NCBI GenBank assembly: GCA_963820545.1
Contig: CAWGAJ010000002.1
Span: 372,001 to 436,000, forward strand
DNA length: 64,000 nucleotides
Direction: 5' to 3'
DNA from: CAWGAJ01 sp963820545
GTDB lineage: Bacteria > Planctomycetota > Planctomycetia > Pirellulales > Thermoguttaceae
This document shows, piece by piece, positions 27,834 through 35,737 of the stretch (positions within the stretch are counted from its first letter, which is position 1; each line of letters starts with the position of its first letter). The notes beneath the pieces are model-generated. The model made no database searches. It saw nothing but the letters and a program-made list of their open reading frames with translations, and was not told where the DNA came from. The position numbers and the translations under genes are program-made.

Positions 27834-28448
27834 TTACACATTCGCCATTTTGCCCGAATCGACCAATTCCATTAATCTCGGCGCCAACAGCCGCGCTGCC
27901 CGGGCTCGATGACTCAAACAAGCTTTTACCAGCAGCCCGAATTCGGCGAACGAGCGGTGATATTCGACAATCTCGAACAACGGATCATAGCCGAAGCCGT
28001 TGCTTCCCCGGGGCTCGAAAAGGATCCGCCCGCGACACGCCGCTTCGCTCTCGGCCAGGATCTTGCCCTGAGGATCGGCCAAGGCCATGTGACAGACAAA
28101 TCGAGCCGATCGCTTTTCGCTAGGCATATCGCCCAACCGCTTAAGCAAAAGGCGGTTATTGTCGTCATCCCTGGCATCGCATCCGGCAAAGCGGGCGGAA
28201 AGCACTCCCGGCTCGCCGTTTAGGGCGTCGACCAATAGCCCGCTGTCGTCGGCCAACACCCAATGATGCAGTTGCCGGGCGTATCCGACTGCCTTTAGTA
28301 CGGCATTGGCGGCAAAGGTTTGGCCGTCTTCGGGCACTGGAACCACGACGGGAAAATCGGCCAGCGTTTTTAGGTCCATTTGCACGGGTAGGAACAAGTC
28401 GGCCAATTCCCGCCCCTTCTTTCGATTCGCGGTTCCAAGGACAAGCAT
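27834..28448 (-). CDS. rdgB: Non-canonical purine NTP pyrophosphatase (RdgB/HAM1)
   Basis: A 204-residue house-cleaning enzyme that hydrolyses dITP, ITP and XTP to monophosphates. The N-terminal LGTANRKKGRELADLF, the central LADDSGLLVDALNGEPGVLSAR (in parts ADDSGLLVDAL and GEPGVLSARFAG) and the late GSNGFGYDPLFE and SHRARAA motifs are present. Intact frame and normal length. It lies between spacers rich in repeats. Confidence 0.94.
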   Translation of the reverse strand: MLVLGTANRKKGRELADLFLPVQMDLKTLADFPVVVPVPEDGQTFAANAVLKAVGYARQLHHWVLADDSGLLVDALNGEPGVLSARFAGCDARDDDNNRLLLKRLGDMPSEKRSARFVCHMALADPQGKILAESEAACRGRILFEPRGSNGFGYDPLFEIVEYHRSFAEFGLLVKACLSHRARAARLLAPRLMELVDSGKMANV

Positions 28449-28620
28449 GCTTTTAGGGGATACTGGTTAGTGGACTGTGGTCGGTGGTCAGTGTACAGTG
28501 TGAAACCGCAAGCGGATTTATGAGTTTACAGTTTACAGTTCTGCGTTCCTGATTCATCCTTCATCCCTCATCCTTCATCCTTTCCTCCGGCCGCCAACCT
28601 CCAGCCTTTCCCCCTATTCC
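28449..28620. repeat. Repeat-filled spacer between rdgB and pyk
   Basis: Contains AGTGGACTGTGGTCGGTGG-type units, a GTTTACAGTTTACAGTT direct repeat (about 28523-28540), TTCATCCTTCATCCCTCATC (28553-28578) and CCCTATTCCCTATCCTCTAT units running up to the pyk stop. At least four of the dispersed families meet here. Confidence 0.55.
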
Positions 28621-30080
28621 CTATCCTCTATCCCCTAACTCATGGACCACGATGGCATTATGTGAGCTGGGGGTCAAACCGGTGCCGGTGAGCAGTATGA
28701 TCCGGTCGCCAGGTTTGAGATAACCTTCCTGTCGTCCTCGGCGAGTGACAAATTTCAACAGCGCCGCCCGATCGGCCACAGGCGCCCGGGCAAGGGCAGC
28801 ACGCCCCAATACAGGCACATGCGCCGCAGAGTCGCCTCTGAATCGCTGACGCCCAGGGTGGGCACTGAATTGCGATTTTTCGACAACGCCAAGGCCGTCC
28901 TGCCGCTTTGGCTGGCCACCGCGACTAATTTGGCGTTTACCTGTTGGGCGATCTGTCCGGCAGCGTCGACAATCGCTTGGGTTATGGGATTTACGCCCGA
29001 GGTTTTTGACGCCCCGTCCGATGCAGGTCCGGAGCGCGGCAGCATAGACTCGGTTGCCACGGCAATGCGGTGCATCATGGCGACCGCATCCAGCGGATAC
29101 TCGCCGATGGCCGTCTCGCCGGAGAGCATGCAGGCGTCGGCCCCGTCGAGGATCGCGTTGGCCACGTCGGTCACTTCCGCGCGCGTGGGAAGCAGGCTGT
29201 GCTGCATGCTATCGAGCATTTGGGTGGCGACAATCACCGGTTTGCGCTGCCGATTACAGGCGCTGACGATTTGATTTTGTAGCAGGGCCACGCGCGCGAT
29301 ATCGGTTTCCACGCCCAGGTCGCCCCGGGCGACCATCACGCCGTCGGCCGCCGCCACGATTTCTTCCAAGTGGTCCAAGGCCTCGGGCTTTTCGATCTTG
29401 GCGATCACCTGTGGGGTGGTCGCTTCAGCGGACAGGAGCGATTTTAACTCCTGCACGTCCGCGGCCGAGCGCACAAAACTCAGACCGATAAAGTCGATGC
29501 CGTTGTGCGCGGCCCAAAGGGCGTTATCGCGGTCGGCCGGACCCAGAGTGGGAACGCTTAATTTGACCCCGGGCAAATTCACTCCCTGCCGGCTGCGAAT
29601 CAGGCCCGGCTGCACCACTCGGCATTCAGCGTAATCCGCGCCGCGCCCTTCCACGATCAGTCTGACCGTGCCGTCGGCGAGCATTACCCGGTCGCCGACC
29701 GCCAGTTCATCAATCAGGGGTTCGTAAGTGGTGACCAGTTCCTCGGCCTGCCGGGCGGCCGTGGCCCGCACGAAACGCACGCGTGTATTGGCTTGCAGAA
29801 CCTTTTGTCCCCCGGGCAGTTCGCCCAGGCGGATTTTTGGTCCGGCCAGGTCGGCCAAGACCGCCACCAGGCAGCCCGTCTGTTTGATAGCCTCGCGCAC
29901 GGCGGCCAAGCGGACCTCGTGCTCCTGGCGCTGCCCATGGGCCATGTTCAGCCGAAAAACGTCCACGCCGGCGTTAATCAGGGCTGATAATTGCTCTAAC
30001 TTTTCGCAGGCCGGACCAATGGTGGCCACGATCTTCGTCCTGGAAAACCGCGTAGCCTGTGGGTTTTGATCCGTTGACAT
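28621..30080 (-). CDS. pyk: Pyruvate kinase, frame break near 28790
   Basis: Converts phosphoenolpyruvate and ADP to pyruvate and ATP. The first frame has the barrel motifs TIGPACEKLEQLSALINAGV, the active site IAKIEKPEALDHL, VMVARGDLGVE and ADACMLSGETAIGEYP, up to RRMCLYWGVLPLPG. The second frame supplies the C-terminal domain end (APVADRAALLKFV, then GDRIILLTGTGL and NAIVVHEL). One missing base in the run GCCCGGGCG near 28790 explains the split. Joined length is about 485 residues, normal. Confidence 0.92.
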
Positions 30081-30270
30081 TTACCTATCGAGTTTCAAGT
30101 AAAACAATATCAGTTAGCCGGCGGCTAATCCGCCGCAGGCGGACCGGTGGAAATTTACACATCTTCCGATTGAAATAAAAGATACCGCTTTGGATCGATC
30201 TTGGCCAGACGCCGCTACGGCAGACCTGTCATGCATTTTGTAGACATAATATAATAATTGTCCTTGTGCA

Positions 30271-30309
30271 GGATGGGTGGCCGAGTGGTCTAAGGCGGCA
30301 GTCTTGAAA
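30271..30309 (+). tRNA. 5' half of a tRNA-Ser(UGA), truncated at the anticodon loop
   Basis: GGATGGG (acceptor 5' strand), TG, the D-arm GCC-GAGTGGTCTAA-GGC, the anticodon stem GCAGT (30298-30302) and the loop CTTGAAA with anticodon TGA (30305-30307) are all regular for tRNA-Ser. Instead of ACTGC the sequence goes on TTCAAGGG, so the gene breaks exactly at 30309/30310. A TATAAT at 30250-30255 would serve as its -10. The 3' half is not found in the window. Confidence 0.8.
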
Positions 30310-30447
30310 TTCAAGGGAGGCAATCTTGTACAGTAGTCGCAAAATGCGATAAATGCCGTGTTTTACGATACTATTCTGACCATTGACATTTTCCATGTTC
30401 AGGTGTACAAAGGTGTAAAAATGTGGCTATCAGGTGTCATTGACACC
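30310..30447. other. Possible attachment-site arm with AGGTGT repeats
   Basis: Directly after the broken tRNA. Three direct AGGTGT hexamers (30401-30406, 30411-30416, 30432-30437) are followed by an inverted ACACC (30443-30447). Closely spaced direct repeats 90-130 bases from a tRNA core resemble arm-type sites of tyrosine integrases. No integrase gene is next to it, so this is inference. Confidence 0.4.
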
Positions 30448-30581
30448 CGTTGTAGACTACTTAACAGAGATAGGGAAAATACCGATCTTGCCATGCACCC
30501 GGCCTAGATTATGCTAAAAGTCGATGGGCATTCTAGGGCCGGACTCCCTGCCCCATCCGGCCACCGCCTATCAAATTATTG

Positions 30582-30617
30582 CCCCCATGCCCACTAATCT
30601 GGACATGGGGGTTTTTT
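30582..30617 (+). terminator. Rho-independent terminator
   Basis: CCCCCATGCCC / GGACATGGGGG forms a stem of eleven positions with one mismatch and an eight-base loop, followed by six T. It ends transcription entering from the tRNA side and insulates the PEP-CTERM leader that starts at 30625. Confidence 0.8.
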
Positions 30618-30624
30618 ACAGATC

Positions 30625-30797
30625 GATCACCACGGCGAAAAGATCACTCATCGAGAAAACGGCCAAAACGGGTGTCGAATCGGTTAGCACCCCAAAACGC
30701 CCGCCCCCTCTTCCTGGTGCTTTAATTACAGTGTTGACTATGGTACATTAGTTGCGTCCTTTTAATTCAAAGGCAGCAAGCCCAGAGGCAGCGTTAG
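30625..30797 (+). repeat. 172-bp PEP-CTERM leader repeat, copy 1
   Basis: About 93 percent by eye identical to 36249-36420. Both copies lie upstream of PEP-CTERM genes in the same orientation, and patchy identity (GTGCATTCT, TTCCACAGTT) goes on beyond the repeat. Conserved blocks include CACGGCGAAAAGATCACTCA and the -24/-12 motif. No protein is conserved across it. Confidence 0.85.
30741..30755 (+). promoter_or_regulatory. -24/-12 (sigma-54-like) promoter motif
   Basis: TGGTACATTAGTTGC has GG and GC exactly 12 bases apart, as in the sigma-54 consensus TGGCACN5TTGC. The 15-mer is unchanged in the second leader copy (36363-36377) while the neighbouring TTGACT is not. PEP-CTERM genes are known to be driven by sigma-54 with the activator PrsR in other bacteria. 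The ATG lies about 195 bases downstream. Confidence 0.6.
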
Positions 30798-30926
30798 CAC
30801 ACGGACATCCGGTTATTGAATCGTGTCAGAACCGCCCGGCGTGCATTCTTTAACATGGCTCGTTTGCTACGGGCCAATTTTCCACAGTTCAACTGACAGG
30901 GATTTCCTGCCTGTAAGATTTTTTAA

Positions 30927-31069
30927 CCTGAAGCGAGGAGAAAACATACAATGTGCCACAAACTGAATTGGATGGTTTTGGTGGTGGCGGCAGTGGTCTT
31001 GACTACCAGTTTTGCTCAAGGTGGGGATCACGCGGCATGGCCCACCGACTGGAACAATTGGAGCGACCC
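30927..31069 (+). repeat. 143-bp exact repeat over gene start, copy 1
   Basis: Ribosome site, start codon, signal peptide and the first mature residues are base-for-base the same at 32090-32232. It marks a recent duplication or gene conversion between the two tandem PEP-CTERM genes. Confidence 0.95.
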
Positions 31070-31997
31070 CGCTCTATGGGCCACCGTGGGTAATGTCGGC
31101 AACGCGCCTGACATACGGTACGGCGGCAGTTACGGCGCGGTTGGCTACGATTACCGGATCGGTAAGTTCGAGGTCACGGCCGGACAGTATGCAGTGTTCC
31201 TCAATGCCGTGGCAGCGACGGACACCTACGGACTGTACAACACGGAAATGTGGTTCCACTCCCTTGGCTGTAAGATCCAGCGTAACGGCACTTCCGGCAG
31301 CTACGAATACAGCGTGTCCAGCGACTGGGCGAACCGGCCGGTGAATTACGTTTCTTGGGGCGATGCGGCGCGGTATTGCAACTGGCTCAGCAACGGCCAG
31401 CCGACCGGCGCACAGGGAGCCTCGACGACCGAGGACGGCTCGTACTATCTCAACGGCGCGACCAGCAATGCGGCCCTGATGGCCGTGACGCGCAAGGCCA
31501 GCGCCACATGGGTTATCCCGACCGAGGACGAGTGGTACAAGGCAGCGTACCACAAGAACGACGGCGTGACAGGGAACTACTATGATTACCCGACCGGCAG
31601 CGACAGCGTGCCCAGCAACGTTCTAAGCAATCCCAGCGCTGATCCGGGCAACAACGCGAATTTCTATGCGGGCGGTTACACGATTGGAAGTCCCTACTAT
31701 CGCACGCCTGTAGGCGACTTTGAGAACTCGGAGAGCCCCTACGGGACGTTCGACCAGGGGGGGAATGTTTTAGAGTGGAATGAGACGGCTATCACTAGTT
31801 CGTTGCGTGGTTTTCGTGGCGGGACGTTCGACAACGGCTCGTACCACATGGCCGCGGCCGACCGCGGCAACGGCCTCCCGTCAATCGAGAGCTATGATTT
31901 CGGTTTCCGCGTGGCAAGTGTTCCTGAGCCCGGTAGCATCACGTTGTTGCTTGCTAGCGCCATCGCCTGTTTGCTGTGGTGGCGGCTGCATGTATAG
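30951..31997 (+). CDS. PEP-CTERM protein with formylglycine-generating-enzyme fold (1)
   Basis: A 348-residue secreted protein. Signal peptide MCHKLNWMVLVVAAVVLTTS with AQG cleavage region, then a SUMF1/FGE-sulfatase-type domain (GKFEVTAGQYAVFLNAVA, WGDAARYCNWLSNGQPTG, WVIPTEDEWYKAAYHK, GGNVLEWNET, RGFRGGTFD, FGFRVAS). The two catalytic Cys of true formylglycine-generating enzymes near the C-terminus are absent, so it is probably a binding or structural member. VPEPGS, a hydrophobic helix and WWRLHV form the PEP-CTERM signal. GAGGAG lies 13 bases before the ATG. A near twin follows directly. Confidence 0.88.
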   Translation: MCHKLNWMVLVVAAVVLTTSFAQGGDHAAWPTDWNNWSDPALWATVGNVGNAPDIRYGGSYGAVGYDYRIGKFEVTAGQYAVFLNAVAATDTYGLYNTEMWFHSLGCKIQRNGTSGSYEYSVSSDWANRPVNYVSWGDAARYCNWLSNGQPTGAQGASTTEDGSYYLNGATSNAALMAVTRKASATWVIPTEDEWYKAAYHKNDGVTGNYYDYPTGSDSVPSNVLSNPSADPGNNANFYAGGYTIGSPYYRTPVGDFENSESPYGTFDQGGNVLEWNETAITSSLRGFRGGTFDNGSYHMAAADRGNGLPSIESYDFGFRVASVPEPGSITLLLASAIACLLWWRLHV

Positions 31998-32089
31998 GAG
32001 CGCGGCCGTCCCGGCCGCAATCAGGCGAGCAAGATGCCCGCGCTCCGAAGGCCTTGATCGTCGGTATTGCGAATTCCAACTTTTTTCAC

Positions 32090-32232
32090 CCTGAAGCGAG
32101 GAGAAAACATACAATGTGCCACAAACTGAATTGGATGGTTTTGGTGGTGGCGGCAGTGGTCTTGACTACCAGTTTTGCTCAAGGTGGGGATCACGCGGCA
32201 TGGCCCACCGACTGGAACAATTGGAGCGACCC
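32090..32232 (+). repeat. 143-bp exact repeat over gene start, copy 2
   Basis: Exact copy of 30927-31069. Between the two genes (31998-32089) lies a GGAGCGCGG / CCGCGCTCC hairpin enclosing GGCAAGATGCCCG-like sequence, but no own promoter is seen, so this gene may be read together with the first. Confidence 0.95.
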
Positions 32233-33181
32233 TGCTCTTTGGGTCACCGTGGGCGACCCGGGTAACGCGGCGGATACGAGTACCACCGGCTACGGTGCGG
32301 TCGGCTACACGTATCAGATGGGCAAGTACGACGTGACGGTGGGCCAGTATTGCCAGTTCCTCAATGCCGTGGCGGCAACGGATACCTACGCCTTGTATTA
32401 CAGTGGCATGGCCACGGACTATCCGACCCTCGGCATTACCCAGAGCGGCAGTTCGGGCAACTACAGCTACTCGGTCACGGGCAGCTACAGCCAAGGCGTC
32501 AACTGTCCGATCTTCGAGGTCACCTGGGGCGATGCAGCACGCTTCTGCAACTGGCTGCAAAACGGCCAGCCGACAGGTGGCGAGGGATCGGGCACGACCG
32601 AGACGGGGGCGTACACTCTCAACGGTTGGACCGATAACGCGAACCTAATGACCGTGACGCGGAACGCCGGGGCCACTTATTTCATTCCGACGGAGGATGA
32701 ATGGTACAAGGCGGCATATTACAAGGGCGGCGGGACCAATGCAGGTTACTGGTTATACCCCACGAAGAGCAACACTGCACCGATCAACACGCTTCCTGAT
32801 ACGGGCAACCATGCGAACTTCTACGACCATTATAGAACGGGGAATGACGGCTACACCGACCCGACGAATTACTTGACCCCAGTGGGTGCGTTTACGTTGT
32901 CACCCGGTCCTTATGGTACGTATGACCAAGGGGGCGATGTTATGCAATGGAATGAGACAAGCTTTACCGGACCGTACGGTGGTTTTCGTGGCGTGAGTGG
33001 CAGCGTATGGCGAGGTAATTCCGATATCCTTAAAGCCACCAGCCTCGGCGGCGACGACCCAACGCTGACGGACCCCGACAACGGGTTCCGCGTGGCAAGT
33101 GTTCCTGAGCCCGGTAGCCTTGTCATGGTGGTCGGGATCGCTTTAGTCGGTTTGTTAAACTGGTGGCGGCGGCACGTATAA
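32114..33181 (+). CDS. PEP-CTERM protein with formylglycine-generating-enzyme fold (2)
   Basis: A 355-residue tandem paralogue of the gene before it. Signal peptide identical; the domain has the same landmarks (GKYDVTVGQYCQFLNAVA, WGDAARFCNWLQNGQPTG, YFIPTEDEWYKAAYYK, GGDVMQWNET, FRVAS) but the middle has diverged strongly. It also lacks the catalytic Cys pair. The C-terminus VPEPGSLVMVVGIALVGL then NWWRRHV is a PEP-CTERM signal. A 33-base block over the GFRVASVPEPGS codons is identical to the first gene (33086-33118 and 31905-31937). The start at 32114 is fixed by the twin. Confidence 0.88.
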   Translation: MCHKLNWMVLVVAAVVLTTSFAQGGDHAAWPTDWNNWSDPALWVTVGDPGNAADTSTTGYGAVGYTYQMGKYDVTVGQYCQFLNAVAATDTYALYYSGMATDYPTLGITQSGSSGNYSYSVTGSYSQGVNCPIFEVTWGDAARFCNWLQNGQPTGGEGSGTTETGAYTLNGWTDNANLMTVTRNAGATYFIPTEDEWYKAAYYKGGGTNAGYWLYPTKSNTAPINTLPDTGNHANFYDHYRTGNDGYTDPTNYLTPVGAFTLSPGPYGTYDQGGDVMQWNETSFTGPYGGFRGVSGSVWRGNSDILKATSLGGDDPTLTDPDNGFRVASVPEPGSLVMVVGIALVGLLNWWRRHV

Positions 33182-33413
33182 CCTTTATCCTTTCTCCCTT
33201 TTACCCTTTACCCATTCGGCCGTGGCGAGTAGCGCAGTCGAAAGGCGCGGCCGGGGCCGAACACGCGACAGGCCACGAGTCCATCAAGGGCTTGTGGCCT
33301 GTGGGCGTTTTTCCACGCGGTTCGGCAGTTCGGACCTGCACAGCCCCTTATGTCATCCTATGCGTGGGGCGGTCGTTCGCACCGGGAAGCGACAACGCCA
33401 GGAAAATAGGCAA

Positions 33414-33722
33414 TTACGAAAAAATCCCTGTAGTGGGTGCAGGGTTTTTCTTTCCCCGGCCTGGGCCTTGTCTTGGCAGCCATTCCGCTTTATCAGCTTC
33501 CCGCAACTTTGCGGTAAGCTGGGGTTTATTGCCACCCGTACTTGTTGCCTGCCTTTTTTTCGCCTCTGCCTCCAGAATTGGCAGGACACCCTGGGCTACG
33601 CAGGCCCGCTGTCCGGGCGTCAGGTGCCGCCGGTGCAAGTTGGCGGATATCCAGTTCAAAACAATTCGGCTTGTGCCGGGGCCTGCTCCGCTTGGACCGA
33701 AGGATTTCCCCACGATTGTCAC
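33414..33722 (-). pseudogene. Remnant of a mobile-element ParB-like protein
   Basis: The stretch NLHRRHLTPGQRACVAQGVL then LPILEAEAKKRQATSTGGNK is typical of ParB-related proteins of plasmids and prophages (N-x-HRRHLT-x-x-QRA). Before it the frame changes near 33722 and the sequence goes on to about 33922. After LREADKAE the homology stops and the frame runs through a hairpin. A decayed fragment of a larger gene; the family name is from memory of the motif only. Confidence 0.4.
33421..33450. terminator. Short bidirectional terminator-like hairpin
   Basis: AAAAATCCCTG-TAGTGGGTG-CAGGGTTTTT: a five-pair G+C stem extended by A-T pairs, with T-runs on either strand. It lies inside the end of the ParB-like remnant. 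Confidence 0.5.
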
Positions 33723-34145
33723 TCGGCTTCCAATTCGTCGGCACGCATGGAAGAGATAGGAACGGCAAAAACCGAAACCGTTCCATCATGCCCCCAGACA
33801 ACGCCGTCAACACGATGCAAACCGTCGCCGCCGTCGCGTAGGAAGTCGCCGACGCCGAGGATCCCCGGCAGTTCGATCCGCTCCATGCCCGCTTGGCGAA
33901 AAAATACTTGGGCTTCGATCATCTTGTTAGTCTCATGCTGAAATCGGCCTTCCGGCTTCGCTGGCCTTGCGTTCCCACTACCCTGGACGATGCTTTGGAC
34001 TTAAAAGCGCTCGGGCGCAGTAGGAAAGCATATAGAGCATTTAACGACCGCGCCACCCAATAGATATATTCTTGTACGGCGCATAAAAACCCGTACTTGC
34101 GAACGGGTGAGAAGGAAAGAAAACCACCTTCGGGGTACCGAATGA

Positions 34146-34610
34146 TCATTCCCACTTGTCTTTTTGCTTGGCCTCTTCTTTCGTTTGCCATTGCATGTTC
34201 GACGGGGTATCCGATCCACCGCGCTTTAACGGGATAATGTGATCCACCACGTAACCGGGCCTGCCATGTAGATAGCCGGTTTGCCGCTCAAATTCTTTCT
34301 TTGCAGTCTCTGATCGTTTGATCCGCCCATGAGAATCCCGCTCGACGCCGGCAACGGCACGGCTATGTGTTGTTGCATCATGATGACTCCCTGAGGAATA
34401 GTAACCGTGGGCTGAACTGCCCGTCGAGTAAGACCGACCGTGGTAGTTGCTGGAATGGTGGCCGGTAGAAGAGGATCCGCTTGGATGGGAGCTACCTGAA
34501 TAATGGCTTCCCGAAGAATGCGAACTTCCACCCTTGGCATAGACAACGTCTTGAATGACGCCCAGGGATGCCACTATTGCCAGGTTCAGCAGGATTGTTC
34601 CCCTCTTCAT
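34146..34610 (-). CDS. Secreted HNH nuclease with Ser/His/Gly-rich linker
   Basis: A 154-residue protein: signal peptide (MKRGTILLNLAIVASLGV), a low-complexity segment of Ser, Gly, His and Tyr (residues 25-85), and an HNH fold with GRPGYVVDHIIPLKRGGSD and PSNMQWQTKEEAKQKDKWE. The DH and the later N and D/K positions match metal-dependent HNH nucleases found as small secreted proteins. It could degrade external DNA for nutrition or competition. ATG at 34610 has GGAGG nine bases upstream; the frame is open to 34640. No immunity gene is evident beside it. Confidence 0.82.
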   Translation of the reverse strand: MKRGTILLNLAIVASLGVIQDVVYAKGGSSHSSGSHYSGSSHPSGSSSTGHHSSNYHGRSYSTGSSAHGYYSSGSHHDATTHSRAVAGVERDSHGRIKRSETAKKEFERQTGYLHGRPGYVVDHIIPLKRGGSDTPSNMQWQTKEEAKQKDKWE

Positions 34611-34775
34611 GTTATGGGGCCTCCAATAAACCATAGTCAATTGTGCATTATATGATCCTAGACAGGTTCGTCAATTAGTCACTCGGTTCCTATGGTGTGG
34701 GATACTTGTCGAGTAATTAATCTACAAAGATAATGGTGACTGATTCAAACAACTTTTCTAGGAAAGGTCAAAACC

Positions 34776-35027
34776 ATGTATTCGCTTTTTGCTGTCGAAG
34801 AGGTTTCGCATTTTCTGCCGGAAAACTTTTGGGCAGGAGTTGTGGGGTCGGGGGTTTTCGGACTTGTCGGTATGGGGCTGTTGCTGATCGGCTATTGGAT
34901 GTTTGACTTGATTACGCCGCGGATCGACGTACAAAAGGAATTGACGGAGAAAAACCTAGCCGTAGCGGTGGTCATAGGTGCGTTGCTGCTGGGTATTGCC
35001 TATATCACTGCCCACGTTGTTCAGTGA
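34776..35027 (+). CDS. DUF350 small membrane protein
   Basis: An 83-residue protein with two membrane helices. The pattern GLLLIGYWMFDLITPRIDVQ then ELTEKNLAVAVVIGALLLGI is that of the DUF350 family (YjfL-like), of unknown biochemical role and often found near membrane-stress or polyamine-like genes. GGAAAGG-like GAAAGGTC upstream supports the start. A GTG-initiated 64-codon frame touches its stop (35028-35222) but looks non-coding. Confidence 0.8.
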   Translation: MYSLFAVEEVSHFLPENFWAGVVGSGVFGLVGMGLLLIGYWMFDLITPRIDVQKELTEKNLAVAVVIGALLLGIAYITAHVVQ

Positions 35028-35250
35028 GTGGGTAAAAATTTGATTTTGCATTTTCTAGGCTGGTCAACCGGGGAAACCAGTTTCCGCTGGTCGAATGGCA
35101 CGGGTTATTGGCAGGTTGACGCCAGCCGGGATGAGCGTGTAATACTTGCCACAGCACCCACTCAGACAAACGCCTGGGTATTAGCTGCTAAGATGGCAGG
35201 AAAAATCGAATTGAGTGGTTGATCCTTCGATTAAACAAAGGGGAAAAATC

Positions 35251-35679
35251 ATGGAAGCTAAAATGATTAGTTTGACAAATAAGCTCTTGGACGAAAATGA
35301 TAAGGAGCTAGTCCGATTCCTTGCCAAACGCTTCTTGAATAGGGATATCTCAAATAGGGATATTATTGGTTATGTGGAGTTTCCACATTATCAAGATTTG
35401 GGATGTGATAAGATTCTTGAACAGTGTGAACGTTTAAACCGCTGTGGATTGTTGCAGACATTTTCTAACAATGGGGAAACAATTCTTCCCACTGTACTTG
35501 AATTAGTAGAATATTGGGACAACCCACCGCTACCTAATCTTAAGGATGAATTGATAAAATGGTTTTGGAGTAGACCTTGGTCTGTAGTCGTTTTCGTTGT
35601 GGTGGTTGGGCTTCCTCTTCTAGTTACATGGGTGAGTATGCTTAAGACATTATTAGAATGGCTTGGCATCAAAAAATAG
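35251..35679 (+). CDS. Unknown protein with C-terminal membrane anchor
   Basis: A 142-residue protein. The first 100 residues are charged and helical (LVRFLAKRFLNRDISNRDII, LEQCERLNRCGLLQTF) and look like a helix-turn-helix-type fold; the last 35 carry one membrane helix (SVVVFVVVVGLPLLVTWVSM). ATG at 35251 follows GGGGAAAAATC. No family is recognised. A+T content is higher than in the left half. It stands between DUF350 and another small unknown gene in the same direction. Confidence 0.6.
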   Translation: MEAKMISLTNKLLDENDKELVRFLAKRFLNRDISNRDIIGYVEFPHYQDLGCDKILEQCERLNRCGLLQTFSNNGETILPTVLELVEYWDNPPLPNLKDELIKWFWSRPWSVVVFVVVVGLPLLVTWVSMLKTLLEWLGIKK

Positions 35680-35737
35680 TTTTCTAGCCCTCTATTACAG
35701 CAGGAGGGTAAACTGGCCTGATAAAAGGAAATTATGT

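Larger units (their letters stand above)
33182..34145. other. Degenerate region after the PEP-CTERM pair
   Basis: About 960 bases without an intact gene. A stem CAGGCCAC / GTGGCCTG (33269-33301) followed by TTTTT near 33311 could end the PEP-CTERM transcript. The rest contains a gene remnant on the minus strand (33414-33722, perhaps to 33922 in another frame). Overlapping long frames on the plus strand are shadows of its G+C-rich third positions. Confidence 0.45.

Noticed and set aside
30305..30480. Group I intron in the tRNA-Ser anticodon
   Set aside because: A P1-like pairing (GUCUU with GAGGC) and a GTAGTC/GACTAC pair can be drawn, but no complete core and no 3' exon were found.
30530..30563. 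CCCATCCG followed by GCCA, complementary to the tRNA-Ser acceptor strand, as possible 3' half of the tRNA behind an intron
   Set aside because: The bases before it do not form a T-arm (no TTC loop, stem mismatched) and no ACTGC anticodon strand precedes it; chance match of seven bases.
33163..33941. Overlapping plus-strand frames of about 200-240 codons
   Set aside because: Composition is Arg/Pro/Ser-rich nonsense across a decayed tract; the minus strand carries the real remnant.
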